NCBI GenBank assembly: GCA_050015095.1
Contig: JBEKCC010000001.1
Location: forward strand, 310,001 to 374,000
From: MVRE01 sp015660965
Lineage (GTDB): Archaea; Halobacteriota; Methanomicrobia; Methanomicrobiales; Methanospirillaceae
Direction of reading: 5' to 3'
Length of the DNA: 64,000 bases
Shown: in pieces, positions 8,853-17,549 of the stretch
Numbering within the stretch: the stretch's first letter is position 1
How the letters are laid out: every line of letters begins with the position of its first letter
The notes under the pieces: model-generated
What the model saw: only the letters and a program-made list of their open reading frames with translations
The model's database searches: none
Told to the model about the DNA's origin: nothing
Position numbers and translations under genes: made by a program

Positions 8853-9926
8853 ATGGAACATGCTATAAAACAACTCTCAATCATCGACCGTTACCTTACT
8901 GTCTGGATCTTCCTTGCCATGGCGATCGGTATCGCCACCGGGTTTTATTTCCCTGACGTACCGCTCGTAATCACTGGCCTCTCTGTCGGCACCACCTCAG
9001 TCCCGATTGCCCTCGGGCTCATCCTGATGATGTACTCCCCGCTCGCCAAAGTCCGATACGAAGAGCTCGGCAATGTCTTCCGTGACCCAAAGATCCTCGG
9101 TCTCTCCCTTTTCCTGATTTGGATCGTGGCACCGTTCCTCATGTTTGCCCTTGCTGTTCTCTTCCTCCGTGACCTGCCGGATTACTTGTACGGGCTGATC
9201 CTTGTGGGGATTGCCCCGTGCATTGCAATGGTGATCGTCTGGAACAACCTTGCCGGCGGAGACGGCGAGTTCTGCGCTGCCATGGTGGGGTTAAATTCCG
9301 TCTTCCAGGTCCTTTTTTACTCGCCGTACGCCTATTTCTTCATCACGCTCCTCCTGCCGGCGCTCAAGGTCGCCTCAGGGACTGTCGTAAACGTGACAAT
9401 GGCAGAGATTGCGGTGAGCGTCTTTGTGTACCTGGGAATTCCGTTCATTGCCGGGGTTATCACCCGGTTCACCCTTCTCTCCATCAGGTCAAGGGAATGG
9501 TATGAACGGGAGTTCATCCCGAGAATTTCACCTGTAACCCTCGTTGCGCTGCTCTTCACCATCATTGTGATGTTCTCGCTTAAGGGTGAGTACATTGTCA
9601 ATGTACCCCTCGACGTGGTCCGGGTGGCGATCCCGCTCGTCTGCTACTTCCTCATCATGTTCTTTGTCAGCTTCTACCTCGCGTACAGGTCAGGCATCAA
9701 TTACCCTCGCTCGGCAAGCCTCTCGTTCATCGCCGCTTCCAATAACTTCGAACTCGCCATAGCGGTGGCAGTCGGGGTGTTCGGTATTGGTTCGGCAGTT
9801 GCATTTGCTACGGTTATCGGACCACTCGTGGAAGTACCTGTATTGATAAGTCTTGTGAACGTCGCTCTGTATTTCAAAGATCATTGGTATAAAGAGCGTG
9901 ATTCGATCGGATGCGATTCTGAGTGA
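8853..9926 (+). CDS. acr3: ACR3-family arsenite efflux transporter
   Basis: A 357-residue membrane protein with about ten hydrophobic segments. The ACR3 core is GIAPCIAMVIVWNNLAGGDG, followed by EFCAAMVGLNSVFQ, including the conserved Cys of the fourth helix; the later SFIAASNNFELAIAVAVGVFG block is also typical. It exports As(III) or Sb(III). The ATG immediately follows the hgcB stop, putting arsenite export in the same operon as hgcAB. Base use is odd: line 9001-9060 is 36/60 G+C against 22/60 in hgcA 7741-7800, while the last 150 bp return to AT-rich use, suggesting replacement by DNA from a GC-richer relative. Confidence 0.93.
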   Translation: MEHAIKQLSIIDRYLTVWIFLAMAIGIATGFYFPDVPLVITGLSVGTTSVPIALGLILMMYSPLAKVRYEELGNVFRDPKILGLSLFLIWIVAPFLMFALAVLFLRDLPDYLYGLILVGIAPCIAMVIVWNNLAGGDGEFCAAMVGLNSVFQVLFYSPYAYFFITLLLPALKVASGTVVNVTMAEIAVSVFVYLGIPFIAGVITRFTLLSIRSREWYEREFIPRISPVTLVALLFTIIVMFSLKGEYIVNVPLDVVRVAIPLVCYFLIMFFVSFYLAYRSGINYPRSASLSFIAASNNFELAIAVAVGVFGIGSAVAFATVIGPLVEVPVLISLVNVALYFKDHWYKERDSIGCDSE

Positions 9927-10063
9927 TTGAGTAATGAGATTATGAGATGGGTTGATAACCAATTCAGTAATAAAGTCGTACTATTTGGTATATATCGATG
10001 GAACGAGAGAGAGGATTAATAGAAATATACATTGTTAACAACGTGTTACGATAACGTAATCCT

Positions 10064-11746
10064 TTAAAGAATAATTTTTTTCAATATTTGTCCATTTTTA
10101 AAGATTGTAATACCACCACCGCTTTGTGAGATCACAATACCAATGGCGTGGGTGACATTAGTGATAGCAGCAACAGAATTGTGTCGGGTACCCATACCCT
10201 TGGGTAGATTGACGCAACTGGTGTCAACTGTTATGTACCTTCCAGAAGCTTCCAAGAAACCGTCACCTCTGACAATAAAGGCACCGTCAAGTTGTGCGAA
10301 TTCTTTGATGTTTTCTTTGATGTCAGGATTTGTCACCATTCGCAGCTCGGGAGGGTGCCCCTCAAATGCATTCAACATAATTTGACGTGATTTTGCAAGG
10401 ATATTTTTTGAATCTCCGATCAAAAATGTTGTTCCGACGGACTTGCCTTCTCTCCCCTCAACTGATATTTCAGTACATATATGGAAGACTGCATCAAAGA
10501 CATCCTCACAAATATCTGTTTCAGCAATGATTTGATCTTTCCAAGTGTCTGTACTTATCCTCACTTCTCCAGTGGGGCGACGTCTATCTGTGATATCATT
10601 ACCAATACAGAGTACCTCTATTATATGCCCTTGTTCATCTCGGATTGCTTTGTTGATCCAAGCAATCCAGACACGATCACCATTTCTGCGGATATTCTCC
10701 ATTACATTGATTGCGTACCCCTCTGCGTTGAACCCTAGATCGTTTGCCATCATTGAGAGGTCATGACCAGATCGGGTTTTTTGGGCAATAATGATACCGA
10801 CAACATTCTTACCAATTACTTCCTCTGGAGTGAAATCAAAAAACTGCAGTGCATAAGTGTTAAAGAACGTAATAGTTCCTTGCGTATCAATTCTGATAAT
10901 GATGCTCTGGGTATTCTGCATCATCTCCCGATACTTAGCCTCGCTTTCCTTCAGAGCGACAGTAAGCTTTTTTCGTTCCGAGATGTCTGTTACAACAAAC
11001 GTTCCACCTTTTACTACATCTCGAGGATCAAGTGCCTGTATCCGTAATTGGCAGGGAACAACCACTCTATCAGAACGGACAAGGTCACATTCACATTGTC
11101 CCAACCCGATAATGTCTTTCTTAGTCTGCAAATCATGGATAACTTGCTCATATTCTTCGGAATTTTTGAAAAGGATCTTTATATCTTTTCCAACAATCTG
11201 ATGCTCGTCATAACCAAGCATTGATGCAAAAGGATGATTTGCCCATTCAATAACATGATTTCGCATCTGGAAAATTCCAAGTGGTGTTGCAGAAAGGATT
11301 GCTGCTAATTGGTCGTTCTGAGCCTTGATTTCACGCTCGGCTTTTTTTCGGAGCATGGTTTGTTTTACCATCATAGCAAGATCCGTGAATTGCGATCGAG
11401 CATCTGCACTTTTTGGAATTGGAAGCTCGAAACCGTTGATAATTTCGGCAACAACTACTTTGTTTGGGCTATGTCGAGCAATAATGATAAAAGGTGTCGT
11501 ATTTCCCTGTGATTTAAGATATTTCAAAAATTCGACACCATTCATATCAGCAACAAATTCAACACCGTTTACATCCGGCACTTGCTCGTAACAAACAACA
11601 ACATCATAGGTCCGGTTCTTCATTTTTTCAAGTGCCTGTTTAGTGGAATGGGCAATATCGAGCCTTATCTCCCCGGATTTTTCAAGAATCGAACGGGCAT
11701 GCGCCATCAGTTCTGAATTATCATCCACAAACAGCACAGCAATCAT
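10064..11746 (-). CDS. Receiver-PAS-PAS-diadenylate cyclase (DisA_N/DAC) signalling protein
   Basis: A 560-residue protein predicted to make c-di-AMP under sensory control. Residues 1-125 are a receiver-like domain (LFVDDNSE at 5-12), 145-260 the first PAS (ending FVVTDISERKK), 266-390 the second PAS (ending IGNDITDRRR), and about 410-555 a DAC domain with LDGAF (DGA at 487-489) and GTRHNSVAAIT (RHN at 521-523; canonical DisA has RHR). At the receiver phosphorylation site Tyr53 stands where Asp is expected (DVVVCYEQVP), so it is probably a pseudo-receiver. A start at 11830 is possible, but the ATG at 11746 opens the receiver precisely. It lies downstream of a membrane-protein gene on the same strand. 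Confidence 0.8.
   Translation of the reverse strand: MIAVLFVDDNSELMAHARSILEKSGEIRLDIAHSTKQALEKMKNRTYDVVVCYEQVPDVNGVEFVADMNGVEFLKYLKSQGNTTPFIIIARHSPNKVVVAEIINGFELPIPKSADARSQFTDLAMMVKQTMLRKKAEREIKAQNDQLAAILSATPLGIFQMRNHVIEWANHPFASMLGYDEHQIVGKDIKILFKNSEEYEQVIHDLQTKKDIIGLGQCECDLVRSDRVVVPCQLRIQALDPRDVVKGGTFVVTDISERKKLTVALKESEAKYREMMQNTQSIIIRIDTQGTITFFNTYALQFFDFTPEEVIGKNVVGIIIAQKTRSGHDLSMMANDLGFNAEGYAINVMENIRRNGDRVWIAWINKAIRDEQGHIIEVLCIGNDITDRRRPTGEVRISTDTWKDQIIAETDICEDVFDAVFHICTEISVEGREGKSVGTTFLIGDSKNILAKSRQIMLNAFEGHPPELRMVTNPDIKENIKEFAQLDGAFIVRGDGFLEASGRYITVDTSCVNLPKGMGTRHNSVAAITNVTHAIGIVISQSGGGITIFKNGQILKKIIL
11528..11581. repeat. 27-bp imperfect tandem duplication inside the receiver domain
   Basis: Bases 11528-11554 and 11555-11581 align at 20 of 27 positions, giving a repeated nine-residue segment (NGVEFVADM then NGVEFLKYL in the protein). 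The duplication keeps frame and sits just after the degenerate phosphorylation site, where receiver domains normally have a short loop. Confidence 0.7.
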
Positions 11747-11882
11747 GGGATTATCTCTATCGTATCTCGACGGTATATTTCTTATATGAGGTGGAGATTC
11801 GTTCAATAAATAGTTGTTGAGAACAATCAAACAAAATTAAACGAGAACTAACGAAGATCCGACTGATTTGTTTATTTATCCA

Positions 11883-12431
11883 CTAGTCATCATTATCCTT
11901 TTCATAATCTTTTGTTGGTAGAAATTGATCCGTATTTTTTTGATAAATCCACCAACCAAGACCAATGAGAAGCGGTATACCTATGGGTATAGTAAACCCC
12001 GCTGGTCCTGCAAAGAAGATTCCATACTGCTCTATACAGCTGATACCGAAAAGGATACCAGAAAGGATTGTTAGGAGTGGAGCATAGGGGCCTATACTGA
12101 ATTCGGAATCGATATAACACCAATAAAATGTGAGTAGAATGGCGGTAGTAAGAATAATTGCACCTCCACACCACAATAGAAGGGCAGTTCCACTTCGACC
12201 AGCCATTATTCCAGACAGGACATACTCTAAGTCTCTGGTGATGGGAATTAAACTAATACCGAGATATGTGCGTTGATACCGAAATAATACCCATTGAACA
12301 CCGGTACCTAGCCAATCTCCGACAACATAAATGTTAATTGGTAAAGCTAAAGTGAGTACCTGCAGCAAAAGAGAGATTTTTGGATTTTTTAAGATTGTCT
12401 CATCTGTAAAATTATTTAATGTACCAGCCAT
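11883..12431 (-). CDS. Multi-pass membrane protein of unknown function
   Basis: A 182-residue protein with about four hydrophobic segments (near 20-45, 80-103, 115-133 and 140-160) and a charged, acidic C-terminus. I recognise no family motif. It is 136 bp upstream of the diadenylate cyclase gene on the same strand and could be its partner, although the gap allows a separate promoter. Confidence 0.6.
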   Translation of the reverse strand: MAGTLNNFTDETILKNPKISLLLQVLTLALPINIYVVGDWLGTGVQWVLFRYQRTYLGISLIPITRDLEYVLSGIMAGRSGTALLLWCGGAIILTTAILLTFYWCYIDSEFSIGPYAPLLTILSGILFGISCIEQYGIFFAGPAGFTIPIGIPLLIGLGWWIYQKNTDQFLPTKDYEKDNDD

Positions 12432-12494
12432 TTTTTATTACCATAAAAAAATAATGTTCCACTGAATATAGGGACAATTCAAATAACAACAAAC

Positions 12495-12848
12495 TTATTT
12501 TTTACTCTTTCGTGATTGGTGAACGATTGCGAGCTGGTACATCCAATCCATAAGCGGGTGGCATTCTTCAACGATACACTCAAGATCGCAACCGATACAC
12601 GGGATTAGCTCATCACCGGAGAGAAGAAAATTCGGATCGACCAATCTTTTCTTTGCTCGTAGAAGATACGTTTTTATGCCGTCTTTTTTGTATTCAATTC
12701 GTTCAATAAGCCCGTTCTCTTCTAACTTTTTAACAATCCTCGAACATTTCCTGCTATCAACACCCAATTCTTTCCAAAGTTCATTTTGGAGTACCCCCTC
12801 CGGTTTAGACTGGATTAGATTCAGTGCCTCGTCTTCAGATTCTGCCAT
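12495..12848 (-). CDS. Winged-helix DNA-binding protein with a C-terminal four-cysteine motif
   Basis: Residues 1-65 are a MarR/Lrp-like winged helix (GVLQNELWKELGVDSRKCSRIV then KKLEENGLIERIEYKKDGIK). The C-terminal part carries Cys84, Cys87, Cys91 and Cys96 (CX2CX3CX4C), suited to a [4Fe-4S] cluster or zinc. It starts 7 bp after the Lsm gene stop on the same strand, so the pair is an operon. Its role may be redox- or metal-sensitive transcription; that is inference. Length 117. Confidence 0.7.
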   Translation of the reverse strand: MAESEDEALNLIQSKPEGVLQNELWKELGVDSRKCSRIVKKLEENGLIERIEYKKDGIKTYLLRAKKRLVDPNFLLSGDELIPCIGCDLECIVEECHPLMDWMYQLAIVHQSRKSKK

Positions 12849-12855
12849 AGACTCC

Positions 12856-13092
12856 TCAGATGAGTGGGGCTATTGTTAAAATATTATTTCCTCTGATGAC
12901 AACGGTACCAAGACTTCTACCTCTCTGGTTGTCAACGAATTCGATGGTCTCATCCATGTGGATATTTAAATATTCATCAACAGCGACGAGTCGCCCTTGC
13001 AGTTTGCGTCTCTCGTCTTTAATTTCAACAGTGATTTTCGAATCCAGTAGCGCAAAAACCTTTTTTATTGGCAAAACAATTCCGTTAACCAT
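12856..13092 (-). CDS. Sm-like archaeal protein (Lsm)
   Basis: A 78-residue Sm-fold protein that forms a ring binding U-rich RNA. The Sm1 region is DSKITVEIKDERRKLQGRLV, then AVDEYLNIHMDE with the RNA-contacting Asn; Sm2 is GTVVIRGNNILTI, close to the consensus VIRGxxI. Length and start (Met-Val-Asn) fit archaeal SmAP1. It is the first gene of a two-gene minus-strand operon with the Cys4 winged-helix protein; 156 bp upstream separate it from the FBPase gene and must hold its promoter. Confidence 0.9.
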   Translation of the reverse strand: MVNGIVLPIKKVFALLDSKITVEIKDERRKLQGRLVAVDEYLNIHMDETIEFVDNQRGRSLGTVVIRGNNILTIAPLI

Positions 13093-13248
13093 CTGCCCTA
13101 CATTGGGATGCTAAATAATTAAAGTTTGCCACATTTATCTTTTGACTATACGCAAAGAAGTTGTTTATTCCTTTAGCATTGAAAAATTATATAGCAAAAA
13201 TTGAGATTTTATACTTTTTTGATTCGACCCGCATAAATTAATGAAAAA

Positions 13249-14346
13249 TTATTCTGGGAGGGGTTCCCACCGTTTCCTTAGCTCTTTTTCAACTGCCGGT
13301 AATGTGGTATACTCCATCTCATCTAGAGAGAGACGGTGTGGTTCGAACGGTCCCTGAGCTCGGATAACATCCGCAAGCTCATTGCACCGGGCACGGACCC
13401 GATCAAAACCTGGATCATCAAACATGTCAACTGGCCCGATCAATTGTCCATTGCAGACTTGGAAACCGAAGCACATCACACGGGGCGGTCCATCAAATCT
13501 CGTACAATTGGAATCACAAAGTCCAACTGGCATCAACGGTCCATGGTGAGACCCTCGCATCCACCCAGCAACGAGGACCGGAATACAAAATGGATCAATT
13601 ACTTCGCCAACAGCGGGGAATCCACTTTGGGATCTAACAATCATAACCGGATCATCTTTACCCACGTATCTTCCTGCCAGCATATTGAGTCGCTGAGTGC
13701 TCGTTGATGCTCCTATAGTGCCGTCCTTTTTAAAGACATGTTTGATCACGTAACGGGATGGCGCACCAATGTACGCAAGTAAATTGTAACTTTCCTCTGG
13801 TGTTTTGAACATTATTCTTCGCTTTTCAATCAAGTCATGGACTTCGAATACAAAACCACTGTGCATTGACGGGTCAATAACAAGTCCTGGTGTGTTGAAT
13901 GGGTCGGCAAAGATCTTATAGAGATAGAAATTCCAGGCACCCGGTTCAGTTTTGTCGGCCATAAAGATGAGGACCGGATCGCTTCCCCGTTCCTCAAACT
14001 CCATTTCAGCAACTCCAGGTCCCATCCCTTTTACGTTTCCAGAGAAAGCATCAGAGAGGATATCCTGACCAGCACCGTAGAGCTTCATACTCTTTGCAAT
14101 TGCAGCACATTCAATGAACACGTCCCAAGCTAATTTGTGCACTTTCTCATTGTCCACACCATGTTTGTGTGTCATGATCAACTCAAGGTCGTCACCACAG
14201 TGGGTAACGAATGAGTCGATCAACAGTTTACCCTCTTGAGATTTGAGCATCTGTGCAGCTTTCTCAAGAAGTTTGGGGTGTGTACGTGAGTGCCCGGGAA
14301 AACTTCCCACATCAGCTTTAATGATGGAAACAGTAGTCTTTGGCAT
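13249..14346 (-). CDS. fbp: Fructose-1,6-bisphosphate aldolase/phosphatase (type V)
   Basis: The bifunctional ancestral gluconeogenic enzyme, which condenses triose phosphates to fructose 1,6-bisphosphate and then removes the 1-phosphate. At 365 residues it is full length. Metal-site residues Asp12 and His19 (IKADVGSFPGH) and Asp52-Asp53 (CGDDLELI) are present, and Tyr227 and Lys230 in GRYVGKDDP match the aldol/Schiff-base pair. A GAGTGA Shine-Dalgarno lies 6 nt ahead of the ATG. TATTTTATAG on the minus strand at about 14378-14387 is a likely TATA box. Confidence 0.96.
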   Translation of the reverse strand: MPKTTVSIIKADVGSFPGHSRTHPKLLEKAAQMLKSQEGKLLIDSFVTHCGDDLELIMTHKHGVDNEKVHKLAWDVFIECAAIAKSMKLYGAGQDILSDAFSGNVKGMGPGVAEMEFEERGSDPVLIFMADKTEPGAWNFYLYKIFADPFNTPGLVIDPSMHSGFVFEVHDLIEKRRIMFKTPEESYNLLAYIGAPSRYVIKHVFKKDGTIGASTSTQRLNMLAGRYVGKDDPVMIVRSQSGFPAVGEVIDPFCIPVLVAGWMRGSHHGPLMPVGLCDSNCTRFDGPPRVMCFGFQVCNGQLIGPVDMFDDPGFDRVRARCNELADVIRAQGPFEPHRLSLDEMEYTTLPAVEKELRKRWEPLPE

Positions 14347-14430
14347 GAAAAATCACTCAATAGTAGGTATTGCTAACACTATAAAATACGTGATGATTTA
14401 AAATGAGGGAGCAATAAAAAAAGTTAGATC

Positions 14431-14880
14431 TTATTTCTCTTTGTTCTCTTTTGATTGTATTTTGAATGTCAATTCAAGCACACCGTTTCTATACGATGTC
14501 TGCATTGAGTTCTCATCTACCGAAGGAATCTCAGTGGACATGTGATAATTCTGAGACCTTCCCTCAGATTCAATCGAAAGTGTACTACCTTTCAAATCGA
14601 CATGAATTTTCTCTTTTTCCGAACCAGGAAGCTCTGCGATAACCTTTATCTCGTCACCGATATGGTGCACTTCTGGCACTGGTTCGTTGAGATCGCGAGG
14701 TTGAATAACATGGGAGGACGATTGTTCGTCTTGTGGTAGACCGCCATTTTGAACGATAAGCCTATACCCCATAACATTTGGCGGCATTCCTCCTATTGGT
14801 ATTTCCCGAGTCATCTCCGCAAACATCCGGGCCATCATTTTTTCCATTTGTCCAAATACGTCATCTGGATCTTCTTTCAT
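14431..14880 (-). CDS. Small heat-shock protein, Hsp20/alpha-crystallin
   Basis: A 149-residue ATP-independent holdase. The N-terminal arm is Met-rich (EKMMARMFAEM), the alpha-crystallin domain runs about 66-142 (HHIGDEIKVIAELPG, then KIHVDLKGSTLSIE), and the hallmark NGVLEL is near the end. The C-terminal tail is short and Lys-rich, without a clear I-x-I motif. It begins 20 bp after the stop of the VAT ATPase gene on the same strand, so unfoldase and holdase are probably co-expressed. Confidence 0.92.
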   Translation of the reverse strand: MKEDPDDVFGQMEKMMARMFAEMTREIPIGGMPPNVMGYRLIVQNGGLPQDEQSSSHVIQPRDLNEPVPEVHHIGDEIKVIAELPGSEKEKIHVDLKGSTLSIESEGRSQNYHMSTEIPSVDENSMQTSYRNGVLELTFKIQSKENKEK

Positions 14881-14900
14881 ACACCATCACCTCTGTTGAA

Positions 14901-17288
14901 TTACTTTTTCGTAATTTTCGACTCCATTGATTCAGTTTGTTTCTTTATTTCTGTGAAATCCTTCTTGCGCAAGAACGTTTGACTGCGAAGTTCATCAATC
15001 ACTTTAGTATCAATCTTGCCACCAGCAAGCTCAGCACGTTTTATCATAGACGCAGCATGTTCGAGAATGGTACGTTGTTCTTGATTGTAGAGCATCTCCC
15101 ATGCCTGCCTCTCCGATTTCTCAATTGCGTCGCGATCGAGTGATGCTTTGATTTTACTCATTGCATTTTCGAAGTGTTTTTTAGTTATCATCACATTCTT
15201 GATCGCGTCAATCCGCTCGTGTTCATTTTTATCTCCCATTGCAAGGATGAATTCACGCATTGCACTCATTTTTGCCTCACGAACAAGCGCTTCGATGTCA
15301 GCACCAACGTAACCTTCGGTATGTTTTACAAGTTCATCGATATCGATATCCTTTGCAAGGATCTCACTCGCCTCACCTAAATATACTTCAAAGATCTTCT
15401 TGCGGCTGTCCTCATCGGGAGCTGGAACGTAAATATGACGTTCAAGACGTCCCGGGCGGAGAAGTGCATCATCCAGCATATCAGGGCGGTTTGTCGCTGC
15501 AAGAACAGTGACATTCTTGAGTTCCTCCATACCGTCAAGTTCAGTAAGGATTTGGGACACTACGCTCTCGGTTACATGCGATGACCCCATATAGGTTCCA
15601 CGCTTGGGTACCAGTGCATCAACCTCATCAAAGAATATGATAGCCGGTGATGCTTGTCGTGCCTTGCGGAAAATCTCGCGAACCCCTTTCTCTGATTCTC
15701 CAACCCATTTGGAGAGTAATTCAGGACCCTTGATTGCAATGAAGTTGCTTTCGCTCTCATTTGCAACCGCTTTTGCTAGAAGAGTTTTGCCCGTTCCGGG
15801 TGGACCAAATATCAAGATACCTTTTGGGGGTTTTGTCCGAAGTTTCTCAAAAACATCTGGGTACTTTAAAGGCCATTCAACCGCTTCGCGAAGCTCCTGT
15901 TTTACATCCTCTAACCCACCTACTTGTTTCCAAGTGACATCTGGAACCTCAACGAGAACCTCTCTCATTGCTGAAGGTTCAACATGCTTTCGTGCCTCAT
16001 CAAAGTCTTCTCGGTTTACTTTAAGCTGGTCAAGAACTTCTGATGGAATATCTTCCTCTAATTTTATCTGAGGTAAAACTTTACGTAACGCATGCATCGC
16101 TGCTTCTTTCACAAGCAGTGCAATGTCAGCACCAACAAACCCGTGTGTTGTATTTGCAAACTCTTCTATCTTCACGTCATCAGCAAGGGGAACACCACGT
16201 GAATGCACTTGGAAGATTTCAAGCCTACCCTTTTTATCAGGAATTCCAATCTCAATTTCTCGGTCAAATCGTCCACCGCGGCGTAAGGCTGGATCGATTG
16301 AATCCGGAAGGTTTGTCGCTGCAATTACAATGACTTGCCCTCGGCCTTTTAGCCCATCCATGAGTGAGAGGAGCTGGGCAACAACGCGTCGTTCGACTTC
16401 CCCCTGTACTTCTGCACGTTTTGGTGCGATAGCATCAATTTCGTCAATAAATATGATTGATGGGGCATTCTGTTCAGCTTCCTCAAACTTTTCGCGTAAT
16501 CCCTTCTCACTCTCACCATAGTATTTGCTCATAATCTCGGGACCGGAGAGAGCTATAAAATGGGCGTCTACTTCATTCGCAACCGCTTTTGCAATTAGTG
16601 TCTTACCTGTTCCAGGGGGCCCATACAGTAGCACACCTTTTGGTGGTTGGATACCCAGCCGTTCGAAGATTTCGGGATGACGTAGTGGAAGCTCTATCAT
16701 TTCACGGACAAGCTGAAGCTCTCGCCCAAGTCCGCCGATATCTTCGTAATGGACATCTGAGACTTCTTTTTTGCCCTCTTCAGGTTTGTATGGTTCTTCT
16801 TTGAGCTCAATGTCAGTTTCATCTGTAACTATTGCAATTCCCTTTGGAACCACCTTAGCGATTACAAGTGTAATTGTATTGCCTATAACATCGATTCGCT
16901 GAGTCTGACCCTCATAAACCGCACGGCCCCGTAGGAGCCTTGACAGGTATTGTTCACCCCCAACAAGCCGGATCGGTTGCGTCGGTTGGATCACTACCCG
17001 TTTTGCATATACAGCTTCGGATTTGCGAATCTTCACCTTCTCACCGATTCCAGTACCAACGTTACTTCGAATATTACCGTCAATCCGCAAGATCGCTCCG
17101 CCAGTATCCGTCGCAAAACCTGGCCAAACTATCGCAGCGGCTTTCCGTTTTCCGTGTATTTCTAGTATATCACCGGAAACGAGCCCCAGTTTCTTCATCA
17201 CTTCGACGCTAATTCGCGCAATACCGCGATCTGCATCTTCGTGAGCGGCCTCCTTCACCGTAACTTCTATGAAATCTTTCTCGGTCAT
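14901..17288 (-). CDS. VAT/Cdc48-family AAA+ ATPase
   Basis: A 795-residue hexameric unfoldase working upstream of the proteasome. The N-domain (about 1-180; double-psi barrel beginning IEVTVKEAAHEDADRGIARI) is followed by two AAA modules. D1 has Walker A GPPGTGKT at 223-230 and Walker B IIFIDEIDAI. D2 has Walker A GPPGTGKT near 500 and Walker B IIFFDEVDAL, with arginine fingers in LRRGGRFDREI and LRPGRLERHI. The C-terminus is a charged coil. I use the ATG at 17288: AAGGAG (minus strand of 17296-17301) lies 7 nt upstream and would be inside the coding region if the ATG at 17321 were used. Confidence 0.96.
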   Translation of the reverse strand: MTEKDFIEVTVKEAAHEDADRGIARISVEVMKKLGLVSGDILEIHGKRKAAAIVWPGFATDTGGAILRIDGNIRSNVGTGIGEKVKIRKSEAVYAKRVVIQPTQPIRLVGGEQYLSRLLRGRAVYEGQTQRIDVIGNTITLVIAKVVPKGIAIVTDETDIELKEEPYKPEEGKKEVSDVHYEDIGGLGRELQLVREMIELPLRHPEIFERLGIQPPKGVLLYGPPGTGKTLIAKAVANEVDAHFIALSGPEIMSKYYGESEKGLREKFEEAEQNAPSIIFIDEIDAIAPKRAEVQGEVERRVVAQLLSLMDGLKGRGQVIVIAATNLPDSIDPALRRGGRFDREIEIGIPDKKGRLEIFQVHSRGVPLADDVKIEEFANTTHGFVGADIALLVKEAAMHALRKVLPQIKLEEDIPSEVLDQLKVNREDFDEARKHVEPSAMREVLVEVPDVTWKQVGGLEDVKQELREAVEWPLKYPDVFEKLRTKPPKGILIFGPPGTGKTLLAKAVANESESNFIAIKGPELLSKWVGESEKGVREIFRKARQASPAIIFFDEVDALVPKRGTYMGSSHVTESVVSQILTELDGMEELKNVTVLAATNRPDMLDDALLRPGRLERHIYVPAPDEDSRKKIFEVYLGEASEILAKDIDIDELVKHTEGYVGADIEALVREAKMSAMREFILAMGDKNEHERIDAIKNVMITKKHFENAMSKIKASLDRDAIEKSERQAWEMLYNQEQRTILEHAASMIKRAELAGGKIDTKVIDELRSQTFLRKKDFTEIKKQTESMESKITKK

Positions 17289-17530
17289 CGTAAATCTCCT
17301 TGGATCCTCAAGATTTACCATAAGTTAGCGTGTAATAGTATATAAATATTGTGTGGAAACTACACCTCGGTGTTTGGGGGAATTTAGACTGGTTTTATCC
17401 AACGATGCAATTTTTAAACGACTTTGGAACTTGCACAAAAAATTTTTCCTTATCCCAACTCAACTTTACTTGATCAATAAACAACTAAAATTTAGTCTGG
17501 ATTCGAAAAAACAAGCCTTTATCTCCTTTT

Positions 17531-17549
17531 TACCGTAACGTGTACGGTA
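17531..17549. promoter_or_regulatory. Palindrome at the thiC start, candidate operator
   Basis: TACCGTA at 17531-17537 and TACGGTA at 17543-17549 are a perfect 7-bp inverted repeat around ACGTG, ending on the first base of the thiC ATG. A TTTAT-type box lies near 17515-17520, placing the expected transcription start inside the palindrome. That is where an archaeal repressor would act. Archaeal thiamine genes are known to be under a ThiR-type repressor in some lineages; I infer, but cannot show, that this is such a site. An RNA hairpin hiding the start codon is the alternative. Confidence 0.5.
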
